Shown here piece after piece: positions 1 through 6,942 of a stretch of 10,904 bases of DNA. Under the pieces are notes generated by a model. That model did no database searches. It saw nothing but the letters and a program-made list of their open reading frames with translations, and was not told where the DNA came from. How positions within the stretch are numbered: the stretch's first letter is position 1; each line of letters starts with the position of its first letter. Origin of the DNA: JBKEDH01 sp047975295 (GTDB lineage Bacteria; Bacteroidota; Bacteroidia; Flavobacteriales; Flavobacteriaceae); the NCBI GenBank assembly GCA_047975295.1, contig JBKEDH010000147.1, forward strand, positions 1-10,904. The letters run 5' to 3'. Position numbers and translations under genes: made by a program.

Positions 1-58
1 CTCTTTTTTTAAGTTGAGTACTTAGCCTTTCTGCTCTATTTCTGTTGTTTGAACTCAA
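1..58 (-). CDS. Possible start of a further minus-strand gene (partial, runs off the window)
   Basis: Directly after the TAA stop of the 250-residue gene, the minus strand stays open from a TTG at 58-56 to the window edge, giving about 19 codons rich in Ser, Asn, Arg and Lys. The TTG touches the preceding stop, which fits the tight packing of this operon. The stretch contains no ATG, and 19 codons are too few to recognise a family. It may simply be an untranslated tail. Confidence 0.22.
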   Translation of the reverse strand, partial: MSSNNRNRAERLSTQLKKR

Positions 59-811
59 TTATTTAAGGATTTTGTCAGATTTAGTAGGTTTTCGATTGAT
101 TAAATCACAACTCTCGTTAGTTAGGTCTTGTGGCATAGTCCAGTATTTATGGGTGTTCCAATAGAACACACGATATAAAACGCCCTCATAAACTTCTGGC
201 TTACCATAGTAGCGAATGTGTGCAACAAGGTGTAAAAAGTGCTTAAAATCTTCATTTTTTGCCCTAATTGAATAAAAATGTGGATTTTTAGGCATCGTTT
301 TGGCGAATGTCCAATCACGTTTTTCGAGTGCGTTTCCAACAAACTCATCTGTGAGATTAAAATGCCCTGCTTGTTTGTAGATGTCTTGTTCCCAGTAACG
401 TTTTTGAGTACTTAAATTGATGTTTTCTGTATCGGACACTTGCACACCGTTTTCAAGTAGAAAATGTCTAAGAATGTGCCTAAATCCAAATTCATCGTCT
501 TTGCTGTTATCACATAATGCAATTTTGGTTTTGTTGTGCTTCTCCAGTACCTGCTTAATTTCTTTCAGTAGTGTTTCAATACCTTTCTTTTGCAGGATTG
601 CATTGTAGAGGTAGTAACAAGCGTAATAATCTTTTGAGCGTAGATGATAGTAAAATCTGAATGTGTTTAAATTTCTAATTCTTTCTATCTGTTCTTTACC
701 TGCTACATCTTCATAGACTTTACCTACAACGGAAATACACACATAGTTTTTACCTAGTAGTTCTTCTACTTTATTGAAGTTTGATGTAATTATATCTGTA
801 ATCTCTATCAT
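59..811 (-). CDS. Hypothetical mobile-element-type protein, 250 aa, possible two-part architecture
   Basis: No function can be assigned with certainty. The first ~125 residues are a mixed alpha/beta segment ending in a strand (KIALCDNS) and a helix with FGFRHILRHFL. The layout loosely recalls DUF488-type proteins, but the expected Cys/His pattern is not convincing. Residues ~165-245 (RDWTFAKTMPKNPHFYSIR, then an aromatic-rich stretch with HKYWTMP and ending in LINRKP) resemble a domain I recall from prophage and mobile-element hypothetical proteins, sometimes attached to methyltransferases, with the signature YWTM...LINR. That is family knowledge from memory, not a search. The ATG at 811 lies 2 nt after the stop of a 28-codon small gene, so the two are probably translationally coupled. 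It is the last complete gene of a minus-strand operon running from beyond 1751. No signal peptide or membrane segment is visible, so a cytoplasmic protein is expected. Confidence 0.72.
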   Translation of the reverse strand: MIEITDIITSNFNKVEELLGKNYVCISVVGKVYEDVAGKEQIERIRNLNTFRFYYHLRSKDYYACYYLYNAILQKKGIETLLKEIKQVLEKHNKTKIALCDNSKDDEFGFRHILRHFLLENGVQVSDTENINLSTQKRYWEQDIYKQAGHFNLTDEFVGNALEKRDWTFAKTMPKNPHFYSIRAKNEDFKHFLHLVAHIRYYGKPEVYEGVLYRVFYWNTHKYWTMPQDLTNESCDLINRKPTKSDKILK

Positions 812-813
812 TA

Positions 814-900
814 CTAAAAATACAAAAATTTAGGCAGTTGTGGAACTGTTCTTTGGGGTTTTCTCTCTTGGCTCTTATAATCCGTTAACTTTTTTTCCAT
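814..900 (-). CDS. Small 28-codon protein between two operon genes
   Basis: An ATG at 900 opens a 28-codon frame ending in TAG at 816-814. It starts 14 nt after the stop of the 278-residue gene and ends 2 nt before the ATG of the 250-residue gene, so it fills the gap almost exactly. The product starts MEKKLTDYKSQERKPQ and is basic, with several Pro and Gln residues and a short aromatic C-terminus (KFLYF). It has no signal peptide or transmembrane segment and I recognise no family. The exact fit between neighbours argues that it is translated, either as a small protein or as a coupling peptide that brings ribosomes to the downstream start. Its shortness keeps this uncertain. Confidence 0.42.
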   Translation of the reverse strand: MEKKLTDYKSQERKPQRTVPQLPKFLYF

Positions 901-914
901 ACTAAAAAAACAAA

Positions 915-1751
915 CTAATTACTAACTGCTTTAGCTGTCTTGTTACGCATTATTCTTGCAAATTTTTCATCATAGGTCAGGCGTTTTGTTTTTAAAATGA
1001 TTGAGTCTGTTTTTACTAAATCGGACTCAATTATTTTAAGATACTTTTTGCCTTTTCTTAATCTACGTGCCTTGTCTTCCATATCATCTAAACACAAACT
1101 AAAAGCATACATCTCCATGGCATCTTTCCGTAGTTTGTTATCTCCAGTATAAATGAAACTTTTTTGTTTCTTACGAATGATGTAACCATACTTAATGGCT
1201 TCCTTTTTAAACTTGTAAGCAGTTGTTTTACTAACTCCTAAACATTTTGCAAGGTATAGGTTAGGCATTGGGTAGAATCCTTTAGGAGAGGCATTACGAT
1301 TCTTACTGGTGTCGGAATTGGTCTTATTGGACACCGACCGTCTATCATTCCACTTTTTTCTATTCCTAAAATGCATCATCGCTACACCTATACAAAATGC
1401 TTTGAAATTATTGTAATGGTTTGGTTCAAATATGGCAGCACGTTTTGTATCAATATTGTTTTTAGCACAAATTTGCTTGTAACTTACTATGCGTATGGAT
1501 TTGGATTTACTGTTGATTGTAATCCAGTTCTTTTTTATTAACCAGTCTATTCTACTCTTAATTGTTTTAGGGTGGCAGTTGAGGTCTTTTGCCCACTGCT
1601 TACTATAATCGTATATTGTGCTGTCATACTTGATATGACCGCTTGCAATACTTTTTAGGTAGATGTATAACTTAACTTGATTTACCTTTCGGTTTCTCAA
1701 AGCATAGATACAAATACCAACAGGTAGAGTAGTATAGAACTTGTTTTTCAT
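915..1751 (-). CDS. Winged-helix DNA-binding/replication-initiator-like protein, 278 aa
   Basis: A very basic, Lys/Arg-rich cytoplasmic protein with two apparent winged helix-turn-helix units. The first is at about residues 25-95 (KLYIYLKSI, then the recognition-like NCHPKTIKSRIDWLIKKNWI). The second is at about 155-205 (YLAKCLGVSKTTAYKFKKEAIKYGYII, followed by a short wing). Two tandem winged helices with this spacing are typical of plasmid or mobile-element replication and regulatory proteins in Bacteroidota. I infer that class but cannot name a family. The ATG at 1751 overlaps the TGA of an upstream truncated frame (ATGA), so the gene was built as part of an operon. A 28-codon gene follows after 14 nt. 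The basic middle region (residues ~120-155) looks like a flexible linker. It could be a transcriptional regulator rather than a Rep protein. Confidence 0.72.
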   Translation of the reverse strand: MKNKFYTTLPVGICIYALRNRKVNQVKLYIYLKSIASGHIKYDSTIYDYSKQWAKDLNCHPKTIKSRIDWLIKKNWITINSKSKSIRIVSYKQICAKNNIDTKRAAIFEPNHYNNFKAFCIGVAMMHFRNRKKWNDRRSVSNKTNSDTSKNRNASPKGFYPMPNLYLAKCLGVSKTTAYKFKKEAIKYGYIIRKKQKSFIYTGDNKLRKDAMEMYAFSLCLDDMEDKARRLRKGKKYLKIIESDLVKTDSIILKTKRLTYDEKFARIMRNKTAKAVSN

Positions 1752-1885
1752 AGCCTCGCAGTATTTGTATTGTTGAGGTTATGAATAGGGTATAATCCTG
1801 CTTCTTCTAATACAGGTTTAAGTTCGTAGAGTTTCTTAAATCCTAAGTAAACTTGGTTCGAGATAAGTTTTGTTCCCGCTACTAA
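1748..1885 (-). pseudogene. 3' end of a truncated gene upstream of the winged-helix gene
   Basis: On the minus strand a frame reads ...AGTKLISNQVYLGFKKLYE, then about 25 more residues, and stops with TGA at 1750-1748. That TGA overlaps the ATG of the winged-helix gene by the four bases ATGA. The frame has a plausible helical composition (FKKLYELKPVLEEAG). It has no ATG, GTG or TTG before the next upstream in-frame stop near 1924, so it has no start of its own. The overlap with a real gene suggests it was once the C-terminus of a coupled operon member, cut near 1880. I do not recognise the family. The start given is only where sense-looking sequence fades into the hairpin. Chance openness of about 45 codons cannot be excluded. 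Confidence 0.45.
1854..1885 (+). other. Candidate attachment-site/tRNA-3'-end remnant at the element boundary
   Basis: Read on the plus strand, GGTTCGAG is followed within about 16 nt by GTTCCCGCTACTA and then directly by a hairpin with a T-run. This resembles the end of a tRNA gene (T-loop TTCGA and acceptor 3' strand), but the spacing and pairing do not form a proper T-arm. It is therefore at most a degenerate or recombined 3' end, as left at one side of a tRNA-targeting integration. It coincides with the point where the minus-strand operon is cut off. This is inference only. Confidence 0.2.
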
Positions 1886-1887
1886 GC

Positions 1888-1918
1888 AAGAGAATCTATA
1901 AATAGATTCTCTTTTTTT
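1888..1918 (+). terminator. Hairpin plus T-run without an upstream plus-strand gene
   Basis: AAGAGAATCTAT (1888-1899) and ATAGATTCTCTT (1902-1913) pair perfectly over 12 bp with AA between them, and T residues continue to 1918. The shape is a rho-independent terminator on the plus strand, although the stem is AT-rich. No plus-strand gene lies before it in the window, so it appears to be an orphan left from a gene separated by insertion. On the minus strand there is no T-tract after the stem. Confidence 0.5.
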
Positions 1919-2111
1919 ATACCATAATTTTTAGCATTGGATGTTCTATTTATCGGCTCATGCCCAATTGTTGCGTTTAAACAAAAAATAGAGTAGAAAA
2001 CTTTAGTCCATAAAGGTTTAGTTTTTATTATTTTCATTAAAATAACTTTTTTGTATATATTCTCCACTATTGTTTTGTGCCATTTATTTTTCGTTGTAAA
2101 ATATTCAATTT

Positions 2112-2143
2112 TTTGTTCATTTTGTAAATAAATTCTAAATTTG
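2112..2143 (+). promoter_or_regulatory. Bacteroidota-type promoter for the GH20 gene
   Basis: TTTG at 2112-2115 and TAAATTTG at 2136-2143 are separated by 20 bp. They match the Flavobacterium/Bacteroides consensus (TTG or TTTG at -33, TAnnTTTG at -7). Transcription would start near 2150, leaving an AT-rich leader of about 60 nt before the ATG at 2209. No Shine-Dalgarno sequence is visible, as is usual in this phylum. Otherwise I see nothing convincing between 1919 and 2208. Confidence 0.5.
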
Positions 2144-2208
2144 CTCGAACACACATATATTATTAAATACCCATTATTGCTAAATATTAACTAAACACCA
2201 ACTTAATT

Positions 2209-3897
2209 ATGAAAAAGTATTTCTTGTTACTTTTAATGCTCGGCATATTGGCTTCATGCAATAAATATGCAGATGTTGTCAATACTGAAGCCGATTATCA
2301 AATTATTCCCAAACCAACATCTCTCGAAATTGTAAAAGGCCGATTTTTGGTCAATACAAAAACCAAAATAGGTTATGGCGAAGGTTTGCAGCTTGAGGCC
2401 AATTATCTGGCAGAAATGTTAAATCTTGCTACAGGATTAAACATTACTTCAGAAGTTGGAGCCGTTGGCAATATAGTCTTGATATTGGATGAAGCTATAG
2501 AAAATGAAGAAGGCTATAAACTGAATATTACGGCCAAAACCATAGAGATTACGGCCAAAACAGGAAAAGGTATTTTTTATGGTGTTCAAACGTTGCGCCA
2601 ATTATTGCCGGCCGAAGCCGAAGCAGGTAAAGTTACTTCCAATTTAACCATTCCGGCAGTAAAAATAGAAGACAGTCCAAGATATATTTACAGAGGTTCG
2701 CATTTGGACGTGGCCCGTCATTTCTTTCCTGTGTCTTTTATAAAAAAATATATCGATTTATTAGCCTTGCACAAAATGAACCGTTTTCATTGGCATTTAA
2801 CCGAAGATCAAGGCTGGCGTATCGAAATAAAAAAATATCCAAAATTAACCGAAATTGGTGCTTACCGAAATGGTACTATTATTGGGCATTATCCGGGAGA
2901 AAGTGAATCGGATAATGAACGTTATGGTGGTTTTTACACGCAGGAAGATGTAAAGGAAGTGGTGAAATATGCTGCCGATAGCCATATCGTAGTCATTCCC
3001 GAAATTGAGATGCCGGGCCATGGTTCGGCAGCTATCGCATCATATCCGTATTTAAGCTGTTTTCCGGACGAACCTACGGTTTTAAAGGGAAATGGTGCAA
3101 TGTCTAATAAAAGTAAGGAACTTCAAGCAAACGGTACGCCAAAAGTGGTTTACGAAACCTGGGGCGTAACCGACGATGTGTTCTGTGCCGGTAAAGAAAC
3201 TACTTTTACGTTTTTACAGGATGTTTTGGAAGAGGTTATACCATTATTTCCTTCAAAATACATACATATAGGGGGCGATGAATGTCCTAAGAAAAACTGG
3301 GAAAGATGTTCCGGGTGCCAAAAAAAGATTAAAGAAAACAATTTAGAAGACGAACACGGTTTGCAGAGTTACTTTATTAACCGAATTGAAAAATTTGTAA
3401 ACTCTAAAGGAAAGCAAATTATTGGTTGGGACGAGATTTTAGAGGGTGGTTTAGCCCCAAATGCAACGGTTATGTCTTGGCGCGGTTCGAAAGGAGGTAT
3501 CGAATCTGCAAAACAAAAGCACGATGTTATTATGGCACCCAATACACATTGCTATTTGGATTATTATCAATCGGATGATAAAGAAAACGAACCTTTGGCT
3601 ATTGGCGGATTTTTACCGGTGGAAAAAGTGTACAGTTTAGATCCTACACCAGATGTTTTAACTGCCGATGAACAAAAGTATATATTAGGACCTCAAGGCA
3701 ATGTTTGGACCGAATATATTGTAACAACCGATCATCTCGAATATATGGTTTTTCCTAGATTAACGGCAATATCCGAAGTGGGTTGGTCTTCAAAATCCCA
3801 ACGCGATTACAACGATTTTGTTAAACGCTTAAAACATTTGTCTAAACGTTACGATGCTTTAAACGTAAATTATGCCAAGCATGTTTTAAAGGATTGA
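2209..3897 (+). CDS. Beta-N-acetylhexosaminidase, GH20 family, lipoprotein
   Basis: An exo-acting GH20 hexosaminidase that removes terminal GlcNAc or GalNAc by substrate-assisted catalysis. The N-terminus (MKKYFLLLLMLGILASC) is a lipoprotein signal with the lipidated Cys at residue 16, so the enzyme should be membrane-anchored in the periplasm or at the cell surface. Residues ~30-150 are the GH20b-like N-terminal domain (IIPKPTSLEI at its start, then GIFYGVQTLRQLL). The TIM barrel follows from ~155: RGSHLDVARHFFP, HWHLTEDQGWR, EMPGHG (~267-272) and the catalytic pair Asp357-Glu358 in HIGGDECPKKNW. Substrate-pocket tryptophans lie in IGWDEIL (~405-411) and GNVWTEY. The 562-residue length is normal for a single-domain member with no carbohydrate-binding module. 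It has its own promoter and is closed by a strong terminator, so it is a single-gene unit. It is placed next to the sugar-uptake operon, and its linkage type and exact substrate cannot be read from sequence. Confidence 0.95.
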   Translation: MKKYFLLLLMLGILASCNKYADVVNTEADYQIIPKPTSLEIVKGRFLVNTKTKIGYGEGLQLEANYLAEMLNLATGLNITSEVGAVGNIVLILDEAIENEEGYKLNITAKTIEITAKTGKGIFYGVQTLRQLLPAEAEAGKVTSNLTIPAVKIEDSPRYIYRGSHLDVARHFFPVSFIKKYIDLLALHKMNRFHWHLTEDQGWRIEIKKYPKLTEIGAYRNGTIIGHYPGESESDNERYGGFYTQEDVKEVVKYAADSHIVVIPEIEMPGHGSAAIASYPYLSCFPDEPTVLKGNGAMSNKSKELQANGTPKVVYETWGVTDDVFCAGKETTFTFLQDVLEEVIPLFPSKYIHIGGDECPKKNWERCSGCQKKIKENNLEDEHGLQSYFINRIEKFVNSKGKQIIGWDEILEGGLAPNATVMSWRGSKGGIESAKQKHDVIMAPNTHCYLDYYQSDDKENEPLAIGGFLPVEKVYSLDPTPDVLTADEQKYILGPQGNVWTEYIVTTDHLEYMVFPRLTAISEVGWSSKSQRDYNDFVKRLKHLSKRYDALNVNYAKHVLKD

Positions 3898-3917
3898 TCG
3901 CTATAAAATAACGGTAT

Positions 3918-3954
3918 AAAAATCCCATTGATTATTTAATCAATGGGATTTTTT
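3918..3954 (+). terminator. Strong rho-independent terminator after the GH20 gene
   Basis: A perfect 16-bp stem (3919-3934 with 3937-3952, containing ATCCCATTGATTA and its complement) plus one extra A/T pair is followed by a short T-run. It begins about 20 nt after the GH20 stop. The opposite strand also carries a T-run beyond the stem, so it could work in both directions. It separates the GH20 gene from the transporter operon. Confidence 0.82.
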
Positions 3955-3964
3955 ATTGAACCTA

Positions 3965-3997
3965 TTTAAACTTTTTAGCCAATTGAAAAAGTTTAAA
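3965..3997. repeat. Inverted repeat, 12-bp arms, 9-nt loop
   Basis: TTTAAACTTTTT (3965-3976) and AAAAAGTTTAAA (3986-3997) are exact reverse complements around AGCCAATTG. It lies 11 bp beyond the GH20 terminator. It may be a second, weaker hairpin, a protein-binding site or a relic. The arms are too AT-rich to be confident of a function. AAAAACTTT recurs at about 4011 and 4064 in the same intergenic DNA. Confidence 0.5.
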
Positions 3998-4182
3998 CAA
4001 GTTCATTGTCAAAAACTTTAGTGTACGATAAAAATTCCTTTTATTGGTTTATTAAGCTAATTTTAAAAACTTTGAAGGTTTGATAATTTAATATTTTGTT
4101 TATTGATATGTCAAATATAATTTATGGTTTTTTGCTATGTACCGTGCTATTTGAGCATTAAATTATTAATCAAATTTAGATT

Positions 4183-4224
4183 AATATATAAAAGTTAGGT
4201 CAATTGACCTAATTTTTATATATT
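4183..4224. promoter_or_regulatory. 42-bp near-perfect palindrome, probable operator of the transporter operon
   Basis: The core TTAGGTCAATTGACCTAA (4195-4212) is a perfect 18-bp palindrome. The symmetry continues outward through TATATAAAA-type arms to 4183 and 4224 with a single mismatch (G4194/T4213, a G-U pair in RNA). It ends 32 bp before the symporter ATG. A weak promoter-like pair, TTTG (4150-4153) and TAGATTAA (4177-4184), would place the transcription start inside or beside the palindrome, where a bound repressor would block it. The GGTCA..TGACC form is typical of dimeric regulators, and the TetR-family protein encoded at 10099 is one candidate. I saw no second copy of the core elsewhere in the window. 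Apart from this and the inverted repeat at 3965, the 3955-4256 gap shows nothing clear. Confidence 0.65.
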
Positions 4225-4256
4225 GTGAACGTTTTTAAATATATTACTTTCTTTAT

Positions 4257-5855
4257 ATGGCACCCACTTTAATAATAGATGTAATTGTTATTGTTGCTTA
4301 TTTGGCAATAATCATTTTTGTAGGATTATGGTATTCCCGAAAAAGTAAATCGACTAGCGAAGGTTATTTTTTAGCAGGAAAATCGTTAACATGGAGTGTT
4401 ATAGGAGCTTCATTATTTGCCTCTAATATATCGACAGTTCATTTGGTGGGTTTGGCAGAGTCAGGTTTTGTTGATGGCATTGTTTGGGGTAATTTCGAGT
4501 GGTTCTCGGCATTCGAATTGCTTATTTTGGCTTTTTTGTTTGTTCCTTTTTTTCTAAAAACCAAAATAACAACTTTACCGGAGTTTTTAGAAAAACGTTA
4601 CGACAGTAGGTCTCGTGTTATTTTGGCTGTTTTTAGTATTCTGGCTGCATTGTTTATGCATATTGGAGTGAGTTTTTATGCTGGAGCCATCGTTTTCGAA
4701 AAAATATTTGAAGTCGATATCCTTATTTCGATAATTGTTATAGCTATTGCAACGGGAACTTATACTATAGTTGGCGGATTAACATCGGTTGTTATTACCG
4801 AAACTTTGCAGACCATAATTTTAATTGTTGGTGCTTTGGCTATAACCGTATTGGCTGTTTTTCAACTTCCCGATGTAGGCATATATTCGTATGATATGTT
4901 TAAAGAAGCCGTTGATCCCGATAGGCTAAAAGCGGTCGGTTTTGATACCTCCAAGAAAGGATTTACGTTTTTCGATATTCTGTTTGGCCATTTGGTACTT
5001 GGCATTTGGTATTGGTGTACCGACCAGACCATTGTACAAAGGGTTCTTGGTGCAAAATCCGAGAAACAAGCTAAATTGGGTGCTATTTTTGCCGGTTTTT
5101 TAAAAATATTACCTGTATTTATTATGGTTGTACCGGGTATATTGGCCTTTGCATTGTTTAAAGACGATATCGGTACAAATACAAAATCGGTATTACCTAT
5201 TTTAATAACCAAAGTTTTGCCCGTAGGCTTAAAAGGGTTAATGATAGCAGCATTATTGGCAGCAGTTATGAGTAGTGTTGCAGCAGCCCTTAATAGTTGC
5301 TCTACTTTAGTGGTGTACGATATTATAGGTAAGTTAAAACCTAAAACATCCGATAAGGCAAAAATAAAATACGGACGCATAACTAGTGCAGCTGTATTAA
5401 TTGCTGCCGTTATATGGTCTCCTTTTTTGGGTGATCTTGGAGGTATTTTCGAACTTATCAATCAAATGTTTAGCATTTTTGCTCCTTCTATAGTTACTGT
5501 ATTTTTATGGGGGATTATCTATAAAAAAGGAACTGCCAATGCTTCGTTTTGGACCTTGATAGGCGGTAGCGCTTTTGCTTGTATCGTCTTTGTAATCGAA
5601 AAGTATATTCCTGTAAATGGAATAGAACATTTTGTTTCAAGTCCGGAAGGATTGGGTATTAATTGGTTGCGGCAAACCTATATCTATTTTGTTTTATCAT
5701 CTGTTATCTATTTTTTGGTATCGTTTGCAGACAAGTCCCAGCAATATGTTCCAGAAGAATTTTACGTAAAAATAGCAAAATCGTCTAAGACCGTTTATTA
5801 TACGAGTGCGCTACTGGTTGTTATAATGTTTATAATTTACTCGCTTTTTTATTAA
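4257..5855 (+). CDS. SSS-family sodium/solute (sugar) symporter
   Basis: A 532-residue inner-membrane symporter of the sodium:solute family, closest in feel to SGLT-type sugar carriers. About 13-14 hydrophobic helices are visible, beginning at residue ~5 (VIVIVAYLAIIIFVGLWYS). Family marks include GYFLAGKSLTWSVIGASLFASNIS, LPEFLEKRYDSRSR (~103-116), TYTIVGGLTSVVITETLQT (the sugar-symporter GGL..V..TD.LQ pattern), WYWCTDQTIVQRVLGAKS (~251-268) and MIAALLAAVMSSVAAALNSCST (the helix carrying sodium-site serines). The WYWCTDQ.IVQR motif favours a sugar substrate over proline or pantothenate. It is the first gene of a three-gene operon, with the oxidoreductase starting 10 bp after its stop, so its cargo is probably what the next two enzymes use. 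The ATG at 4257 is well placed ahead of helix 1. Regulation probably acts through the palindrome just upstream. The substrate itself is inferred from context only. Confidence 0.93.
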   Translation: MAPTLIIDVIVIVAYLAIIIFVGLWYSRKSKSTSEGYFLAGKSLTWSVIGASLFASNISTVHLVGLAESGFVDGIVWGNFEWFSAFELLILAFLFVPFFLKTKITTLPEFLEKRYDSRSRVILAVFSILAALFMHIGVSFYAGAIVFEKIFEVDILISIIVIAIATGTYTIVGGLTSVVITETLQTIILIVGALAITVLAVFQLPDVGIYSYDMFKEAVDPDRLKAVGFDTSKKGFTFFDILFGHLVLGIWYWCTDQTIVQRVLGAKSEKQAKLGAIFAGFLKILPVFIMVVPGILAFALFKDDIGTNTKSVLPILITKVLPVGLKGLMIAALLAAVMSSVAAALNSCSTLVVYDIIGKLKPKTSDKAKIKYGRITSAAVLIAAVIWSPFLGDLGGIFELINQMFSIFAPSIVTVFLWGIIYKKGTANASFWTLIGGSAFACIVFVIEKYIPVNGIEHFVSSPEGLGINWLRQTYIYFVLSSVIYFLVSFADKSQQYVPEEFYVKIAKSSKTVYYTSALLVVIMFIIYSLFY

Positions 5856-5865
5856 CCTGCTATCT

Positions 5866-6930
5866 ATGGAAAACATAAAACAGTACGTTGATTTGCCCAA
5901 AATTAAAATTCCGATTGCAATAATCGGGGCAGGAGGGATTGTTAACGAAGCCCATTTGCCGGCATATATAAAAGCAGGCTTTTCTGTAAAAGGTATTTTT
6001 GATGTTAATGCCCAAAAGGCATTAGCTCTTAAAGATAAGTTTCCTTTTATCCAAAAGGTATATAAATCTTTGGATGAATTGATTGCCGACACCAAAGATA
6101 GTGATGTTGTGTATGATATTGCTGTTCCTGCGGGAAAAATAAAAGAAATTTTAAAGTATATTCCCAACGGAAAATCTGTTTTGATCCAAAAGCCAATGGG
6201 CGAAAATTTAGAAGAAGCCAATTCAATTTTAAAGCTATGTAACGAAAAAAATATAATAGGTGCTATAAATTTCCAATTGCGTTATGCTCCCTATATGATA
6301 GCAGCCAAACAAATGGTGGATAGTGGCATTATTGGAGAGGTTTACGATATGGAAATGAATGTTTGTGTCTATACACCTTGGCATTTATGGGATTTTCTTT
6401 TTTCGCTGCCACGGGTCGAGGTTTTGTACCATAGTATTCATTATCTCGATTTAATAAGGTGTTTTTTAGGCAATCCCAAAAAAGTATATGCCAGTACGGT
6501 TAAGCATCCTAAAATGAAAGATTTGGCATCTACACGTTCTACCATAATTTTAGATTATAATGAATTTACTCAGGCACGGGTTATAACCAATCATGGTCAT
6601 GATTTCGGATTAGAACACCAAACGTCTTATTTAAAGATAGAAGGCACTCAGGGAGCCATAAAAATTAGAGTAGGGCTATCGTTGGATTATCCGAAGGGGA
6701 TGCCGCCAAAATATGAATATATACGGCATAACGACAATAAGGGGTGGCAGGAAATGCCTTTGTATGGTGGCTGGTTTCCAGATGCATTTATAGGACCAAT
6801 GGCAGAACTTCAAAAGCACATTAACAACAATAATTATAAAATAGGGATAAGTTTGGAGGAAGCTTGCAATACCATGCGGCTAGTAGAAACCGTTTATCAA
6901 TCAAGTAAAACAGGAGGAATAACCTTTTAA
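5866..6930 (+). CDS. Gfo/Idh/MocA-family NAD(P)-dependent oxidoreductase
   Basis: A 354-residue cytoplasmic dehydrogenase of the glucose-fructose oxidoreductase/inositol dehydrogenase family. The N-terminal Rossmann fold has the nucleotide loop GAGGIV at residues 21-26 (IPIAIIGAGGIVNEAHLPAY). The family EKP motif appears as QKPMGE (108-113), keeping the catalytic-type Lys109. The C-terminal alpha/beta substrate domain carries HSIHYLDLIR (189-198), where His192 and Asp195 occupy the usual active-site H..D positions. The family oxidises or reduces sugars, inositols or sugar acids at varied carbons. From its place between a sugar symporter and a fuconate-dehydratase-like enzyme, I infer oxidation of the imported sugar to a lactone or keto sugar. 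The gene begins 10 bp after the symporter stop and ends 12 bp before the next gene, so it is co-transcribed. The Glu-to-Gln change in EKP is unusual but not unique. There is no signal peptide. Confidence 0.9.
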   Translation: MENIKQYVDLPKIKIPIAIIGAGGIVNEAHLPAYIKAGFSVKGIFDVNAQKALALKDKFPFIQKVYKSLDELIADTKDSDVVYDIAVPAGKIKEILKYIPNGKSVLIQKPMGENLEEANSILKLCNEKNIIGAINFQLRYAPYMIAAKQMVDSGIIGEVYDMEMNVCVYTPWHLWDFLFSLPRVEVLYHSIHYLDLIRCFLGNPKKVYASTVKHPKMKDLASTRSTIILDYNEFTQARVITNHGHDFGLEHQTSYLKIEGTQGAIKIRVGLSLDYPKGMPPKYEYIRHNDNKGWQEMPLYGGWFPDAFIGPMAELQKHINNNNYKIGISLEEACNTMRLVETVYQSSKTGGITF

Positions 6931-6942
6931 TAAAGCATAAAA

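Noticed and set aside
1854..1885. An intact tRNA gene at the element boundary
   Set aside because: Only 3'-end-like strings are present. The T-arm does not pair and no anticodon arm or acceptor 5' strand lies upstream, so no functional tRNA is called.
1882..2154. 90-codon minus-strand open frame
   Set aside because: It overlaps the hairpin/T-run at 1888-1918 and the GH20 promoter, has AT-driven composition (Lys, Ile, Asn) and matches no family I know. It is best explained as chance openness in AT-rich intergenic DNA.
4862..5461. 199-codon minus-strand open frame inside the symporter gene
   Set aside because: It lies wholly antisense to a clearly conserved membrane transporter. Its composition mirrors the hydrophobic codons of the sense strand, and it has no recognisable domain.
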